64,000 nt of DNA, taken from contig JAQMWT010000413.1 in the NCBI GenBank assembly GCA_029834535.1, forward strand, positions 1-64,000, read 5' to 3'. The DNA comes from Chrysophaeum taylorii (taxonomy: Eukaryota; Sar; Pelagophyceae; Pelagomonadales; Pelagomonadaceae). Below, piece by piece: positions 18,375 to 27,617 of the stretch. Each line of letters opens with the position of its first letter. Position 1 is the first letter of the stretch. The notes below the pieces were generated by a model that saw nothing but the letters and a program-made list of their open reading frames with translations, was not told where the DNA came from and searched no databases. Both the position numbers and the translations under genes were made by a program.

Positions 18375-19475
18375 ATGGTGCGCGTCGCCTTGGTGGTCGC
18401 GATCGTCGTGAGGTTGTCGAGGAGCCAGTCGGCGTGGTGGAACCTTCCTTTCGGCAGCGGCGTCCACCTGAGCATCGAATCGTTGTACTCGGCTACGGCC
18501 GACTGTCCCGTCTACCATAACTCGAGCTTTGTGGCCCTCACAGAAAAGGCTCGACGGCACCTCGAATCCCCCAGGAACGCTCCCGTCACGACCGAACCGC
18601 TTTCCTATTTGTACGAGCGCATATCTGACTATTCGTGCGCGTTTGACAAGCAGCTCGAGGGCCGCGAGGGCTTTTTTTCGCGCGTCGCGATGGAGGAGCG
18701 AGCCTATCCGATGCTCGCTGCCGCCGCCAAAAAACGCATTCTTGCCAAGTTCCGGATCGGCGAGGGCGACGCCGACGTCACGTTTTTCGTCCTCACGCTC
18801 CCCAAGCGCCTCTGCCTCGCGCGCAACGTCGTCAGACAACTCGAGGAAGGTGGCGCTTCCGGCCTCGTGGTCCTCGTCAAGGGACACCAAGTTAACAAGC
18901 GCGAATGCATCGGCTTCTTGGGCGAATACATCACCTGCAACCACACGGCGGTCGTCTCCCAGAGCTATGCGTTTTCCCTTCTCCCGCTCGCGTACGACGA
19001 CGAAATCGGCGGCGAGCTCAACATCTTCTTCGAGGACGACGCGGCGCTCTGCGCGACCCCCGACGACCTCATCGTCCAGGCGAGACGCGCCCCGGGAACG
19101 TGGCTGGGATACACGGGTTCCTGGCGACCCTGGTGGTCTCCCCGCGAGGCCTTCCTCTGGGGGGCCCAGACCTGGAGCATCTGGCGCCAAGCCGCCCCCT
19201 TCGTTTCGACCGCCATCAGATACGTTCTCAACGGCCACTTCGACTTGTTCGTTCTCCATAACTGCCTCCACGTCCCCACGGCGCCCTTCTCAATGGTCTC
19301 TACCTTCTCCCACCTCGAACACCAGCGAGATCAAAACCAAGCCGCGGTCATCACCGAGTTCGGTCACAACTGGGCCTGCTCAAAATGGTTGGATCCATTG
19401 CATCCCAAGGTCAATCCAAGACTCAACGGTCCCTTGGTCCACATCCACCCAGAAGAAAAAGATCATGCATCATGA
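18375..19475 (+). CDS. Secreted glycosyltransferase-like protein
   Basis: This 366-residue protein starts at the ATG at 18375. The N-terminal MVRVALVVAIVVRLSRSQS is a signal peptide or signal anchor, pointing to the secretory pathway or Golgi. The core contains DADVTFFVLTLPKRLCLARN, followed by ELNIFFEDDAAL, an EDD (DxD-like) metal and nucleotide-sugar site after a beta strand, as in GT25-type and related GT-A enzymes. WLGYTGSW and FLWGAQTW follow at the positions where such enzymes bind acceptor. I infer transfer of a sugar to a secreted glycan or protein. The family assignment is tentative because overall similarity is low. It is intronless, with low-complexity sequence after the stop. Confidence 0.55.
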   Translation: MVRVALVVAIVVRLSRSQSAWWNLPFGSGVHLSIESLYSATADCPVYHNSSFVALTEKARRHLESPRNAPVTTEPLSYLYERISDYSCAFDKQLEGREGFFSRVAMEERAYPMLAAAAKKRILAKFRIGEGDADVTFFVLTLPKRLCLARNVVRQLEEGGASGLVVLVKGHQVNKRECIGFLGEYITCNHTAVVSQSYAFSLLPLAYDDEIGGELNIFFEDDAALCATPDDLIVQARRAPGTWLGYTGSWRPWWSPREAFLWGAQTWSIWRQAAPFVSTAIRYVLNGHFDLFVLHNCLHVPTAPFSMVSTFSHLEHQRDQNQAAVITEFGHNWACSKWLDPLHPKVNPRLNGPLVHIHPEEKDHAS

Positions 19476-19940
19476 TTGATTGGGACCCTCTTGGGACTAC
19501 TACGCCCGTCTGTAGTCGCCCCTTGGCCACCTTCTTCATGTACACCAATAGCCACCTCCTCCTCCACCTCAATTCGCCCTTCCTTCTGCCGCCGCCGCCG
19601 CCGCCGCTTCTTCAAGAGTCTCCTCGACGATGATGCTCTTTTGTTAGGTTGCCGCTGCAGAAATGTGTGTCCTGCGTCTAATGTGCTTCGCCCGTCTTGC
19701 TGGCAGGACTAGAGTGAGAGAGGGCCGGTGCCTAGAGGATGACGATGTCCGGTGCGGACTCTCTCTCTCCACGGAGGAAGTCCACGGGAGTCTCTGTCAG
19801 TTGCGGGATATAAAGATCTTCTTCATTTATTTTCAATTGTTAAAGGATACACCTCTCGGTTGATTAACAGCGTTGCATTTTCATTCATTAAACCCTTGCT
19901 CGCCTCACCAAATTCACGTCACGTCACTTGACTTCACTTC
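19476..19940. other. Intergenic up to the gypsy LTR
   Basis: No gene is supported. A short (GCC)n run lies near 19580-19606 and an ACTTC-rich end (about 19922-19940) borders the LTR, matching the ACTTC array on the other side of the element at 26903. Confidence 0.5.
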
Positions 19941-20276
19941 TGTAGTGGTTTTCTCAGATACCCGCCCCTCCTGGCCGGACCAGGGGCCTCAACAGCCCTT
20001 TCTCCCAACCCGAACTGCGGGTGAAACCACCACACGCCCGATCTCAGCGTAATACCTCACGCCATCACGAAATCGGACAACCAAATGAGGGTAATGGCAA
20101 GAAGACAGCAAGAAAGCAATACAAATGCCCGGCACGTTGGGTTCAGTGGAAGCGCAGGTGAAGGTGTCAAGATGACACCACCCCCCCCCCATAATTGCAA
20201 GGTCAGTACCAGTGCAACAATCAGGGTAAGTCAGGTGGCAGGCAGGCAAGTGGGGGAAATGGGCGTTACTGCCACA
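19941..20276 (-). repeat. Gypsy 3' LTR
   Basis: A 336-bp direct repeat of 26569-26902, starting tgtagtggtt and ending ttactgccaca in plus orientation. A few substitutions and a shorter C-run distinguish the two, so the insertion is not brand new. A third relative is at 27164-27483. Confidence 0.9.
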
Positions 20277-20291
20277 GGAGCCCCCTACTTG
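20277..20291 (-). other. Candidate polypurine tract of the gypsy element
   Basis: On the minus strand, AAGTAGGGGGCTCC directly precedes the 3' LTR. It is G-rich and in the right place for plus-strand priming, though not a pure purine run. Confidence 0.4.
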
Positions 20292-20532
20292 AGATGAAGT
20301 CGTCCTCGACTTCAAGGGTGACGAAGGTCACGCTCACGAATGGTACGATAAGCTCGTTCAGCTACATCAGCAGGAACTTTGTTGCTGTGGAGACCGAAGT
20401 TAGTGACGAGGACATCGATTTCATCCGGGCGAAAATCAGTCACACAGGGTTCACAGCCCTCCATGTTTGGTCGTAGGCGTGTGAAGCTACCTCCGTCAGG
20501 ATCTTTGTATCCTGGTCTTAAGCGTCGCTCAG

Positions 20533-21405
20533 TCAGAGGCTTAGTAGGATCAAAACGCGAGGATCATCGCGCGGTCCCAAATCGGTATAGTAGTGAAGCG
20601 CAACTGTATCATTGTCGTGGTCATATTCTTTGTAGACTTCGGCAACATAGATGCGCTTCTTCCACGCGTTGGATCGTCCTTTCACCCTGAAAATCACGAA
20701 CTTACCATGTTTGAACCGGTCACGGTCCGAGGGTAAATGCAGAGGGGCTGAAGAAGTGTCGATGGTTGGCACTTTCAAAGGCACAATCTGTTGTACAGAT
20801 ACTACAACCGATTCAGCATCATCGTCGTTGACGTCTTGAATTTCATAAACGACGGGAGAGATCTTTCTAGTAACCATGTAAGGTCCGCGCCAAATGGGCC
20901 GTAGCTTGTGGCGTGTCTTAGGCACGAAACGCAGAACATAATCACCTGGGGGAAACTGGATGTCAATTTGGTGGGCATCATAGTTGAGTTTTTGACTCTC
21001 CTGTGCTTTCTGGTGAGCTCGAGTAACGAGACGACTGTAAAATTCAAACTTGTTCTTAAAGTCCACCAAAATCTGATGACGTGATTGCGATAGATCACGC
21101 TGTTCACTCAAAAGATTGTAATCAGGTGGTAACAGGGGTTGCTTGCCAGTACGCATCATGAAAGGTGAAATCTTCGTTCCCGGAATGTACATCGTATTGT
21201 ACATGAATGACACGTATGGGAGGAAATTCGACCAGTCTGGCTGACGCTGTTTGTTCAGCGATCGCAGCTCGCAAGAAGGCTTTGATGAATCGATTGACAC
21301 GCTCAGTATGATTACTCTGAGGGTGATACGGAAGGGTAGTACGATAACGTACGTTGAATTGACGAACAAACGTGCGAAATAACCTGTTCGCGAACTCATT
21401 TCCAT
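20533..21405 (-). pseudogene. Gypsy integrase C-terminal region
   Basis: A minus-strand frame continues the integrase after its catalytic core. WSNFLPYVSFMYNTMYIPGT is the end of the core, then comes a coiled linker, then a GPY-type module: PIWRGPYMVTRKISPVVYEI. The C-terminal ~70 residues (KFVIFRVKGRSNAWKKRIYV, AEVYKEY, ALHYYTDLG) may form a small chromo- or Tudor-like fold, but I cannot assign it. It is in a different frame from the core upstream, so a one-base break lies within 21122-21405. Confidence 0.75.
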
Positions 21406-21676
21406 TATCCGTGACTATGCACCGTGGGAGACATCCCTCAAGTAAAATCTTGTCCACAAACGCGTTCAAAATCGAATAGTCATGTTTTGTGTTGATCAGA
21501 GCTAATTTCAAGAAATGCGATGCTGCATCGTACATTGCGAGTATGTACGTGTACAGGTCAGCGCCTCGCAGAGGTCCAATCAAATCCATACCTAGGACAT
21601 AGCAATCTCCGACGCGATTCGGTTGACAGAGCAAGCCATGACGCCTAGGCATATGGTGGATCGAATCTTCTGGCAA
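21122..21676 (-). pseudogene. Gypsy integrase catalytic core
   Basis: The DDE triad is visible: Asp in VLGMDLIGPL, Asp in IVTDNGNEFANRLF, and Glu in YHPQSNHTERVNRFIK. The spacing between the second Asp and the Glu (about 35) is that of retroviral-type integrases, which join the cDNA to target DNA. The HHCC finger preceding it is in another frame (22638-21592), so a frameshift lies in the ~85-bp overlap. Confidence 0.85.
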
Positions 21677-22638
21677 ATAATGCAGGCATTGACGAACTCA
21701 TTAACTGATGATGAGGCGTTTGGCCACCAATACCGTTCTAAGATTTGATTCGCTGTGGAGTCTCGTCCTACATGGCCTCCGAACAATCCTCGGTGATGCA
21801 TGGCGATCACACGCTTTCGCATAGACTGAGGGACCACAATAAGACGTTGAGAATCTGAATCATCGACCTTATACAACACGTTGTCATCAACCTCATATGG
21901 TACGGATGACTGCTCGTCTTGATCTTTCTGTTCAGAGTCGAGCTTTCGTCTGATGCGCTTGCATGTTTCATCCTCAGCTTGTTCTTTCGCTATCTCATCG
22001 AGAGTGATCTCATCCTCCGCTTGATCCGCAAAAGGGAGACGTTCGACGGAGTCAACTGGCTCAGACTCGTACGAGAATTGAGGCGGTTGTACGTTCTGTC
22101 GCGTACTAACTGCTACCATAGCTGCGGTGGGTCCGCTGTCCGTCAGCATAGGCATCGTCACCGAAGAGAAGGTGAAGCAAGCTGTGCCAGGGACATCGGT
22201 GGGGATTTCTTGGAAAATCAAAAAAGCTTCATTGATCGGTTCCCCGTCTTCATCTTTCTCGATCAATTTGTCGATAGGGTTGCGCGACAGACAATCCGGA
22301 ATACGCATGCCAGGGGAGCTTCCAGGCTTGTATCCGAGCTCCCGGTCGAACGCAGCAAGCCGCATAGCCCATCGTGCTAACTGTCCAGACGTATGATTCG
22401 AATCCCGCAGAAACGTTAAATTACGATGATCCGTCTCTAACTTCGTCTGATGACCTTCGATATAAAATCGGAAATTTTCGAGAGCAGAGAGTACTGCGAG
22501 GAGTTCCAAGCGCCGAGGATCATACTTCCTCATCGACTTAGGCACGGTTCGACTCCAGTACTCGATAACTCTCTCTTCGATTCTTTCTCTTCCATCGTCG
22601 TCAGCGACTGGTACTTTTCGAAATAGGTAAGCACCCAA
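21592..22638 (-). pseudogene. Gypsy RNase H and integrase zinc finger
   Basis: The frame opens just upstream with the RNase H signature IRTDASAHGLGAYLF (catalytic Asp), followed by RRLELLAVLSALENFRFYI with the Glu, and LETDHRNLTFL. After a hydrophilic linker comes the integrase HHCC finger: MHHRGLFGGHVGRDST, then CIICQK. RNase H removes the RNA template, and the finger assists integrase multimerisation. The RT upstream is in another frame; the break lies at a T4 run around 22670. Confidence 0.85.
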
Positions 22639-23828
22639 CCCATGCGCGGAAGCATCAGTTCGAATGTAAAAGGCAGCGAGTAATCAGGATGATAGACGCC
22701 CTTCGAAGTGACAATAGCCTCGATGATGGCATCCCAAGCTTCCTGACACTCTTTCGTCCACTTGAATTTCACGTCCGGCAACGTCAGTTGTCTTAATGGC
22801 TCTGCAACTTTCGCAAAATTCCTTACATAACGCCGGCAAAAACTCCCCATTCCAAGGAAAGATCGCACTTGCTTCTTAGGGTCAGCACCCGACAAAGTGC
22901 CAGGAATTGGCATGTGTCTGATGGCTTCTAAAGACCTTGGTGATGGAAGAAGTCCGTTCGGGGTAGATAAATGACCCAAAAACTCAATGACTTCTTGCAT
23001 AAAATGAATCTTCTTGATCTTGGCGCTGTACCCCTTCAAGGCGAGATGGGGAATAACTTGCACAAGGCACTGCAAGTGATTCTTTGTATCTGCGTGACCG
23101 GCGAGAATATCGTCGATATATGCCACGAGATCACGATATAGCCATTTCGACAAGTCAGTGTTCAACTGCTTGCAAAACAAACTTCCGGCTGGTTTGACTC
23201 CCAAAGGTAGACGCATGTAGCTGTACGCTCCCAGAGGACTAGTGAAGGTGACCACATCTTGTGCATCTAGCGACAATCGTAAATTGTGATAGCCCCAACG
23301 AATATCCAAACTGGAACGACAAAACTTGTCGATGAGAAACATCAACGCGTCAGCCATGCTCACACTCGGCCAGCTATCATCCTTGAGCAATGCATTGAGG
23401 CGCCGTAGGTCGACAGCTGCTCTGTAAGCATTGGAAGTGCCAGGCTCAGCACCTTTCTTAGGCAACATCAAAATAGGGAAACCCCATCGAGAATTCGCGG
23501 GACGAATAACTCCGTCTCGGGTCCATGCTTCAATCTGCATCCGCAAACATTCAATCTTTTCTTTCGACAACCGATATGGCGAGAGTTTGACGGGAGTCGG
23601 GTTCTCTTCTTTGAACCGGAGCGTCACTTCAGGTGAATCAACAGGTCTCATCACATCATCGAAAAATGCCCACGAATACGAGATTAAATGCTTCATCATC
23701 AGCTTCTCGTCATCATCTAAAGCAGGATGCTCTGTAATACCCAACTCAGTCATCACCTCTTCGACCTGCGCGACGGTCGGAGGGATGACCTGCATGCTCT
23801 CCTGACCCGCTAAATGAGGAGGCATCAC
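22530..23828 (-). CDS. Gypsy reverse transcriptase
   Basis: This 432-codon frame overlaps the previous gene's stop (TGATG). RT motifs occur in order: SPYRLSKEKIECLRMQIEAW, then GFPILMLPKK, YRAAVDLRRLN, the first catalytic Asp in SSLDIRWGYHNLRL (about 175), FTSPLGAYSYMRLPLGVKPA, and the polymerase box YIDD at about 237-240. FLGMGSFCRRYVRNFA and KFKWTKECQEAWDAI mark the connection region. All catalytic Asp residues are present. The last ~45 codons read out of frame relative to RNase H. The enzyme copies element RNA into cDNA. Confidence 0.9.
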   Translation of the reverse strand: MMPPHLAGQESMQVIPPTVAQVEEVMTELGITEHPALDDDEKLMMKHLISYSWAFFDDVMRPVDSPEVTLRFKEENPTPVKLSPYRLSKEKIECLRMQIEAWTRDGVIRPANSRWGFPILMLPKKGAEPGTSNAYRAAVDLRRLNALLKDDSWPSVSMADALMFLIDKFCRSSLDIRWGYHNLRLSLDAQDVVTFTSPLGAYSYMRLPLGVKPAGSLFCKQLNTDLSKWLYRDLVAYIDDILAGHADTKNHLQCLVQVIPHLALKGYSAKIKKIHFMQEVIEFLGHLSTPNGLLPSPRSLEAIRHMPIPGTLSGADPKKQVRSFLGMGSFCRRYVRNFAKVAEPLRQLTLPDVKFKWTKECQEAWDAIIEAIVTSKGVYHPDYSLPFTFELMLPRMGWVLTYFEKYQSLTTMEEKESKRELSSTGVEPCLSR

Positions 23829-25546
23829 CGGTAAAGGTTAACCATGTTCGTCGTGAGGCGCGTCAGCCCACGGAACGTCGTACTTATTGAAATGCGCTGG
23901 TCGCTCTTTCGCGGTGCCTTCTTCTTCAGCAGTTGCGGAGGGCTGGTTGTCGACTTGGTTGCTCTGCATAACAGCAGTGGCGACGGTGCCCCCTGCAAAA
24001 GATGAAGCCGTCCCAGGCGATGTAACTGAAGGTGGTGGCGGGGTGGTGGGGCAGCAGCTGATGGTGCAGGACTCGCAGGAGAATAGAGTTCATCGGGCGC
24101 AATCCATGACACACTTCGAGTGGCAGGGTCGAGCGTTGGAATGCGCGACTCTACAGCAAAAGGTGAAAACCGTAGAATATGGTGATCAGGTTGGGCTAGC
24201 GTAGTCGTCGCAATATTCCGCAACTTACCCAAATTTCGAAGTGAAGGGTCAAACGAATTGTGCACTGCTAGCGCAATCCGCGTCATAGTCGCGGGTGGCA
24301 CCATACTGCCAAGCATCTTCATAGCTGCTGTCTCTGAAACTGTCGCACCCCATTGCCACGTAGCAGGAACGGTCATAATTTCCTGGTGCATCTGCAACGT
24401 GAGTGGACGGGTGTTCGAGAAATGAGGTCCTAGGTGGAGCTTATTGCGCGTCACCGTGAAGGCAGGGCCGATAGCCGGGCGCGTAGATGAGAAACTGTTC
24501 ACTATAATGAGCGGGTGACCACCTGTAAATCCCAACGCTGGCCCAAAACGGTCCCTTAAATTCGGTGGTACACGCGATAATAAAGGCAGGTTCAAGCGAA
24601 CATTGCACGCAAGTAGGCGCGTGCGCGAGCACAGCAACTCTGGTGTGATACTATAGAAATCGACAATACGCGGCACATAAAATTGGTGATGCACAAAAGG
24701 GATCACTGATGGTTCCTGCTCGAGCGTCCATCGTCCAATCACATAAGGTGCGTTGCGGAAGTGACGCAGGACCCAAGAAGTAATAGTAGCGCCCTTGCGT
24801 GCGTCCCTGTAGTGCAAATTGGCAGTCGATCCATAGATACACGGCGGACTGGCCTGAAAATAAGAATGCTTCCAAAAATCTGAGTGTAAATACGACAACA
24901 CCAAGTCGTATGTACGACGATGAGATTTCCCCAGCTCTTGCAAAACATAGGGAATCTTCGGAAAATTGAGCTCGAAGGTGGCTCGGGCTTGAGAACAAGC
25001 ATCCAAAGCCAGGGCGGTGCGAAATGAACTTCCATATAGCACATTGCATCGCCGGATACCCAACGTTGATCCTCCAGCGCCGGCAAAGTAGACGATGACA
25101 AAGGTGTAGGTGATGGGTATCCAAACCAAGGAGGCGTGCTTAGATAGCACCTCCTTAGCTGTCGCCTCCATCTCCATTTCTAGTGTTTTTTTCACTTCTT
25201 CATCTGGAGGTGGCTGAGGAGGAGGTTTGTCACTCAAGACATCCTCCTCGACTTCATCGTCGTCAACAGCAGCCGTAAGAGTGGCATGACACATGTCATC
25301 AGTGGCTTCTAGCTGCATGTTGACACATCCTTCATGCGGCATGATCTCGCCTTCGACCACCGGGACTTCGGGGTCGATACCAATGGGTTCGTCACCAATG
25401 TGCTCCACAGCCACATGAACTTCGTTGGGCTTGTCAGCGCAATACGATGAATAGGAGCCAGGTACAAGGCGGAGATCTTGGAGGAGTGACCGATGAGGTC
25501 GGAATACGTAACCCTTTTCCAGCGGCACATCGCACTCCATCTCCAA
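23825..25546 (-). CDS. DNA (cytosine-5) methyltransferase domain of the gypsy element
   Basis: This 573-codon frame has methyltransferase motifs in canonical order. They are motif I YFAGAGGSTLG (153-163), a motif-II-like Asp near 182 and the motif IV loop ASPPCIYGS with catalytic Cys at 236. Then come a motif VI equivalent, LEQEPSV (Glu ~276), motif VIII SRTRLLA (R308/R310), motif IX RPLT (380-383) and motif X KMLGSMVPPA (~410-419). PCI replaces the usual PCQ, and EQEP the usual ENV. The N-terminal ~140 residues resemble the protease-to-RT linker of gypsy elements. After about residue 475 a one-base shift (near 24040) leads to the likely native C-terminus, ending HDEHG and TAA. The protein would methylate cytosine in DNA; its target site is unknown. 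Confidence 0.8.
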   Translation of the reverse strand: MEMECDVPLEKGYVFRPHRSLLQDLRLVPGSYSSYCADKPNEVHVAVEHIGDEPIGIDPEVPVVEGEIMPHEGCVNMQLEATDDMCHATLTAAVDDDEVEEDVLSDKPPPQPPPDEEVKKTLEMEMEATAKEVLSKHASLVWIPITYTFVIVYFAGAGGSTLGIRRCNVLYGSSFRTALALDACSQARATFELNFPKIPYVLQELGKSHRRTYDLVLSYLHSDFWKHSYFQASPPCIYGSTANLHYRDARKGATITSWVLRHFRNAPYVIGRWTLEQEPSVIPFVHHQFYVPRIVDFYSITPELLCSRTRLLACNVRLNLPLLSRVPPNLRDRFGPALGFTGGHPLIIVNSFSSTRPAIGPAFTVTRNKLHLGPHFSNTRPLTLQMHQEIMTVPATWQWGATVSETAAMKMLGSMVPPATMTRIALAVHNSFDPSLRNLGKLRNIATTTLAQPDHHILRFSPFAVESRIPTLDPATRSVSWIAPDELYSPASPAPSAAAPPPRHHLQLHRLGRLHLLQGAPSPLLLCRATKSTTSPPQLLKKKAPRKSDQRISISTTFRGLTRLTTNMVNLYR

Positions 25547-25555
25547 GAAGTATGG

Positions 25556-25960
25556 TTAGCTTGGAAGAAGAAATCGAGTACTCGTCACGTACGCGAAATG
25601 AGGGATGATATCTTCCTCGTCTGCAGGGCATGTAAGTTGGTCTTCAGCTTTTTCAGCAGTCTGATCACCGGGAGGAACATGATGGTGACTCGCTCTGATA
25701 CGAATAGACCGCAATAGACTGTCATAACTCCACGGTTTACCAACTGGCGTCCAAGTTTGGATATTTCCGTATTGCACAGCAAGCTTAGCTGTCGGGAACA
25801 TCTGCACTACATGCGGAGTCGCATCGAATGCATCATTGTAAAGGACAATTCCATGCTGGTCTTGTGGCGAGGCGGAAGTCCGATTCTTGAGAACTCCAAT
25901 GGTCACTTCAGAACGCCGAAAAATAGCTGTCTCTGTCGCATAATCCAAAATCGTACCCAA
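25556..25960 (-). CDS. Gypsy upstream ORF, unrecognised
   Basis: A 134-codon frame in phase with the methyltransferase frame and separated from it by a single TAA (25556-25558). It contains HGIVLYNDAFDATPHVVQMF and KLAVQYGNIQTWTPV, which could be a small beta-barrel, and an acidic C-terminus. Neighbouring frames up to 26175 are also partly open, so the original ORF may have started further upstream. It occupies the gag/protease position, but no CCHC knuckle or D-S/T-G motif is visible. Confidence 0.4.
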   Translation of the reverse strand: MGTILDYATETAIFRRSEVTIGVLKNRTSASPQDQHGIVLYNDAFDATPHVVQMFPTAKLAVQYGNIQTWTPVGKPWSYDSLLRSIRIRASHHHVPPGDQTAEKAEDQLTCPADEEDIIPHFAYVTSTRFLLPS

Positions 25961-26549
25961 GAGTCGTAATTCTTGTGTACTGAACGGAGTTCTTCCAATA
26001 GACGTAAATGGAGTCCCTGCACTGACTGAATCGTTGCAGATGCTCCTGTGCGTCTCGAAACCACTGCGGTCGTTCTGTCATTGGCCTCTCTGCCATGACC
26101 GCGATTTGCCCGGATAATAAGATTAATCCGAACGCTCACAACTCGTTTGTTGCACTCTTTTTCGTCAGACGACAATTGCCGGCAGCCGTCTGACTGCGCG
26201 CTGTACCGGTGCGCTGGTCTTATGGAAGTATTAGCCTTGTGCGTGAAGACTATGGGCGGTCTTCCCGGTGCTGTCGCTCGCCGTCAGGGAGGTGGTCTGC
26301 CTCGCGCGAGCTAAGTTAGGGCTTACTCTTTCTTTGCCTCGTAAAAAGGTCTTACGATGTTTGCCTCAATGAGTCGTAGTGACTCCGCTCCCCGTTCGAT
26401 CCGAATCACGTAAAATGAACCCCGCGGCGGTACCCGTGATCCTCTGGATCTTCACCCACAAATGCGTCGGCTTCGCATTCACTCGACCGTTACGAACCGA
26501 CTCGCCGCCGAAAAACAGGAGATCGATAGTCCGGGAGTTGGACTATCGA

Positions 26550-26567
26550 TTCCCGTTTCTGAGACCA
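26550..26567 (-). other. Gypsy primer-binding site
   Basis: One base inside the 5' LTR the minus strand reads TGGTCTCAGAAACGGGAA. It begins with TGG, complementary to a tRNA CCA end, and the plus strand reads like a tRNA 3' half (cgattcccg...ctgagacca). The tRNA species is not identified. Confidence 0.7.
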
Positions 26568-26568
26568 C

Positions 26569-26902
26569 TGTAGTGGTTTTCTCAGATACCCGCCCCTCCT
26601 GGCCGGACCAGGGGCCTCAACAACCCTCTCTCCCAACCCGAACCGCGGGTGAAACCACCACACGCCCGATCTCAGCGTAATATCTCGCGCCATCACGAAA
26701 TCGGACAATCAAATGAGGGTAATAGCAAGAAGACAGCAAGAAAGCAATACAAATGCCCGGTACATTGGGTCAAGCGCAGGTGAAGGTGTCAAGATGACAC
26801 CACCCCCCCCCCCCATAATTGCAAGGTCAGTACCAGAGCAACAATCAGGGTAAGTCAGGTGGCAGGCAGGCGAGAGTGGGGGAAATGGGCGTTACTGCCA
26901 CA
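26569..26902 (-). repeat. Gypsy 5' LTR
   Basis: A 334-bp direct repeat of 19941-20276. It ends at 26902, where an ACTTC array begins. It contains a C11 run (about 26803-26813), where the two copies differ in length. Confidence 0.9.
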
Positions 26903-27000
26903 CTTCACTTCACTTCACTTCACTTCACTTCTTCGCTTCACTTCACTTCTTCGCATTTACTTCACTTCACATTTACCTCTTTTTACATTCACTTCGCTTT
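26903..27000. repeat. (ACTTC)n-type array
   Basis: About 90 bp of cttca/cactt pentamers with interruptions directly follows the 5' LTR. The same motif precedes the other LTR (19925-19940), so the element inserted into this array. Confidence 0.85.
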
Positions 27001-27163
27001 CATTCTGTCTCCTAGGTATTCACTTCACATTCACATTCAACTCACCGAGTTGACGAAAGAAAAAGAAAGAAAGTGCAGGCCAGAGCGCCCACTTTGTCTC
27101 AAATCTCAAACCCCGCAAAGTTTCCTGCCAGCTGCGCCGGTCTCTCGCAAACACTTATTGTTT

Positions 27164-27483
27164 TGTAGTGGTTTCCTCTCAGATACCCGCCCCTCTTGGC
27201 CGGACCAGAGGCCTCAACAACCCTTCTCCCAACCCGAACCGCGGGTGAAACCACCACACGCCCGATCTCACGCCATCTGACAATCGGACAATCATATGAG
27301 GGTAATAGCAAGAAGACAGCAAGAAAACAACACGAATGCCCGGTACATTGTGTTCAGTGGAAGCGCAGGTGATGGTGTCAAGATGACACCCCCCCCATAA
27401 TTGCAAGGTGAGTACCACAGGGCAACAATCAGGGTAAGCCAGGTGGCAGTCAGGCAAGTGGGGTGATGGGCGTTACTGCCACA
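27164..27483 (-). repeat. Solo LTR of the gypsy family
   Basis: About 320 bp, clearly homologous along its length to the two gypsy LTRs, with small indels. No internal sequence accompanies it, so it is probably a product of LTR-LTR recombination. A target duplication is not obvious. Confidence 0.85.
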
Positions 27484-27511
27484 CAGTTTTCGAACTGTTC
27501 AGCTTGAAACG

Positions 27512-27607
27512 TGTGAGGAAGCTATGACACTTACCCCTGCACCACGTATCCAGTATCCTTACGTCTTTCTCTTATCGCTAGTCTAACGCCTCATTCCATT
27601 CGTAACA
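27512..27607 (+). repeat. Copia 5' LTR (96 bp)
   Basis: Starts tgtgaggaagctatgac, ends attcgtaaca. It is followed by tggtaagcaggtgctcg, the likely primer-binding region. Very short for an autonomous LTR element. Confidence 0.95.
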
Positions 27608-27617
27608 TGGTAAGCAG

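Larger units (their letters stand above)
19941..26902 (-). mobile_element. Ty3/gypsy LTR retrotransposon carrying a DNA cytosine methyltransferase
   Basis: Two direct repeats, 19941-20276 and 26569-26902, with TGT...ACA ends, flank about 6.3 kb coding on the minus strand. The order is leader, unknown ORF, DNA methyltransferase, RT, RNase H, HHCC finger, DDE integrase and integrase C-terminus. RT-RNase H-integrase order defines Ty3/gypsy. CTTC borders both outer ends and may be a 4-bp target duplication, but the insertion is in an ACTTC array, so this is ambiguous. No gag is recognised. Frame changes between RT, RNase H, integrase core and C-terminus, and TAA codons before and after the methyltransferase, show that the copy is decayed or contains unpolished indels. 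Confidence 0.9.

Noticed and set aside
18324-19271. 315-codon minus-strand ORF opposite the glycosyltransferase-like gene
   Set aside because: Shadow frame without domains; the plus frame has a signal peptide and an EDD motif.
26540-26567. tRNA gene suggested by a tRNA-like 3' half
   Set aside because: Only the acceptor/T-arm part is present and it sits immediately inside the LTR, so it is the primer-binding site, not a tRNA gene.
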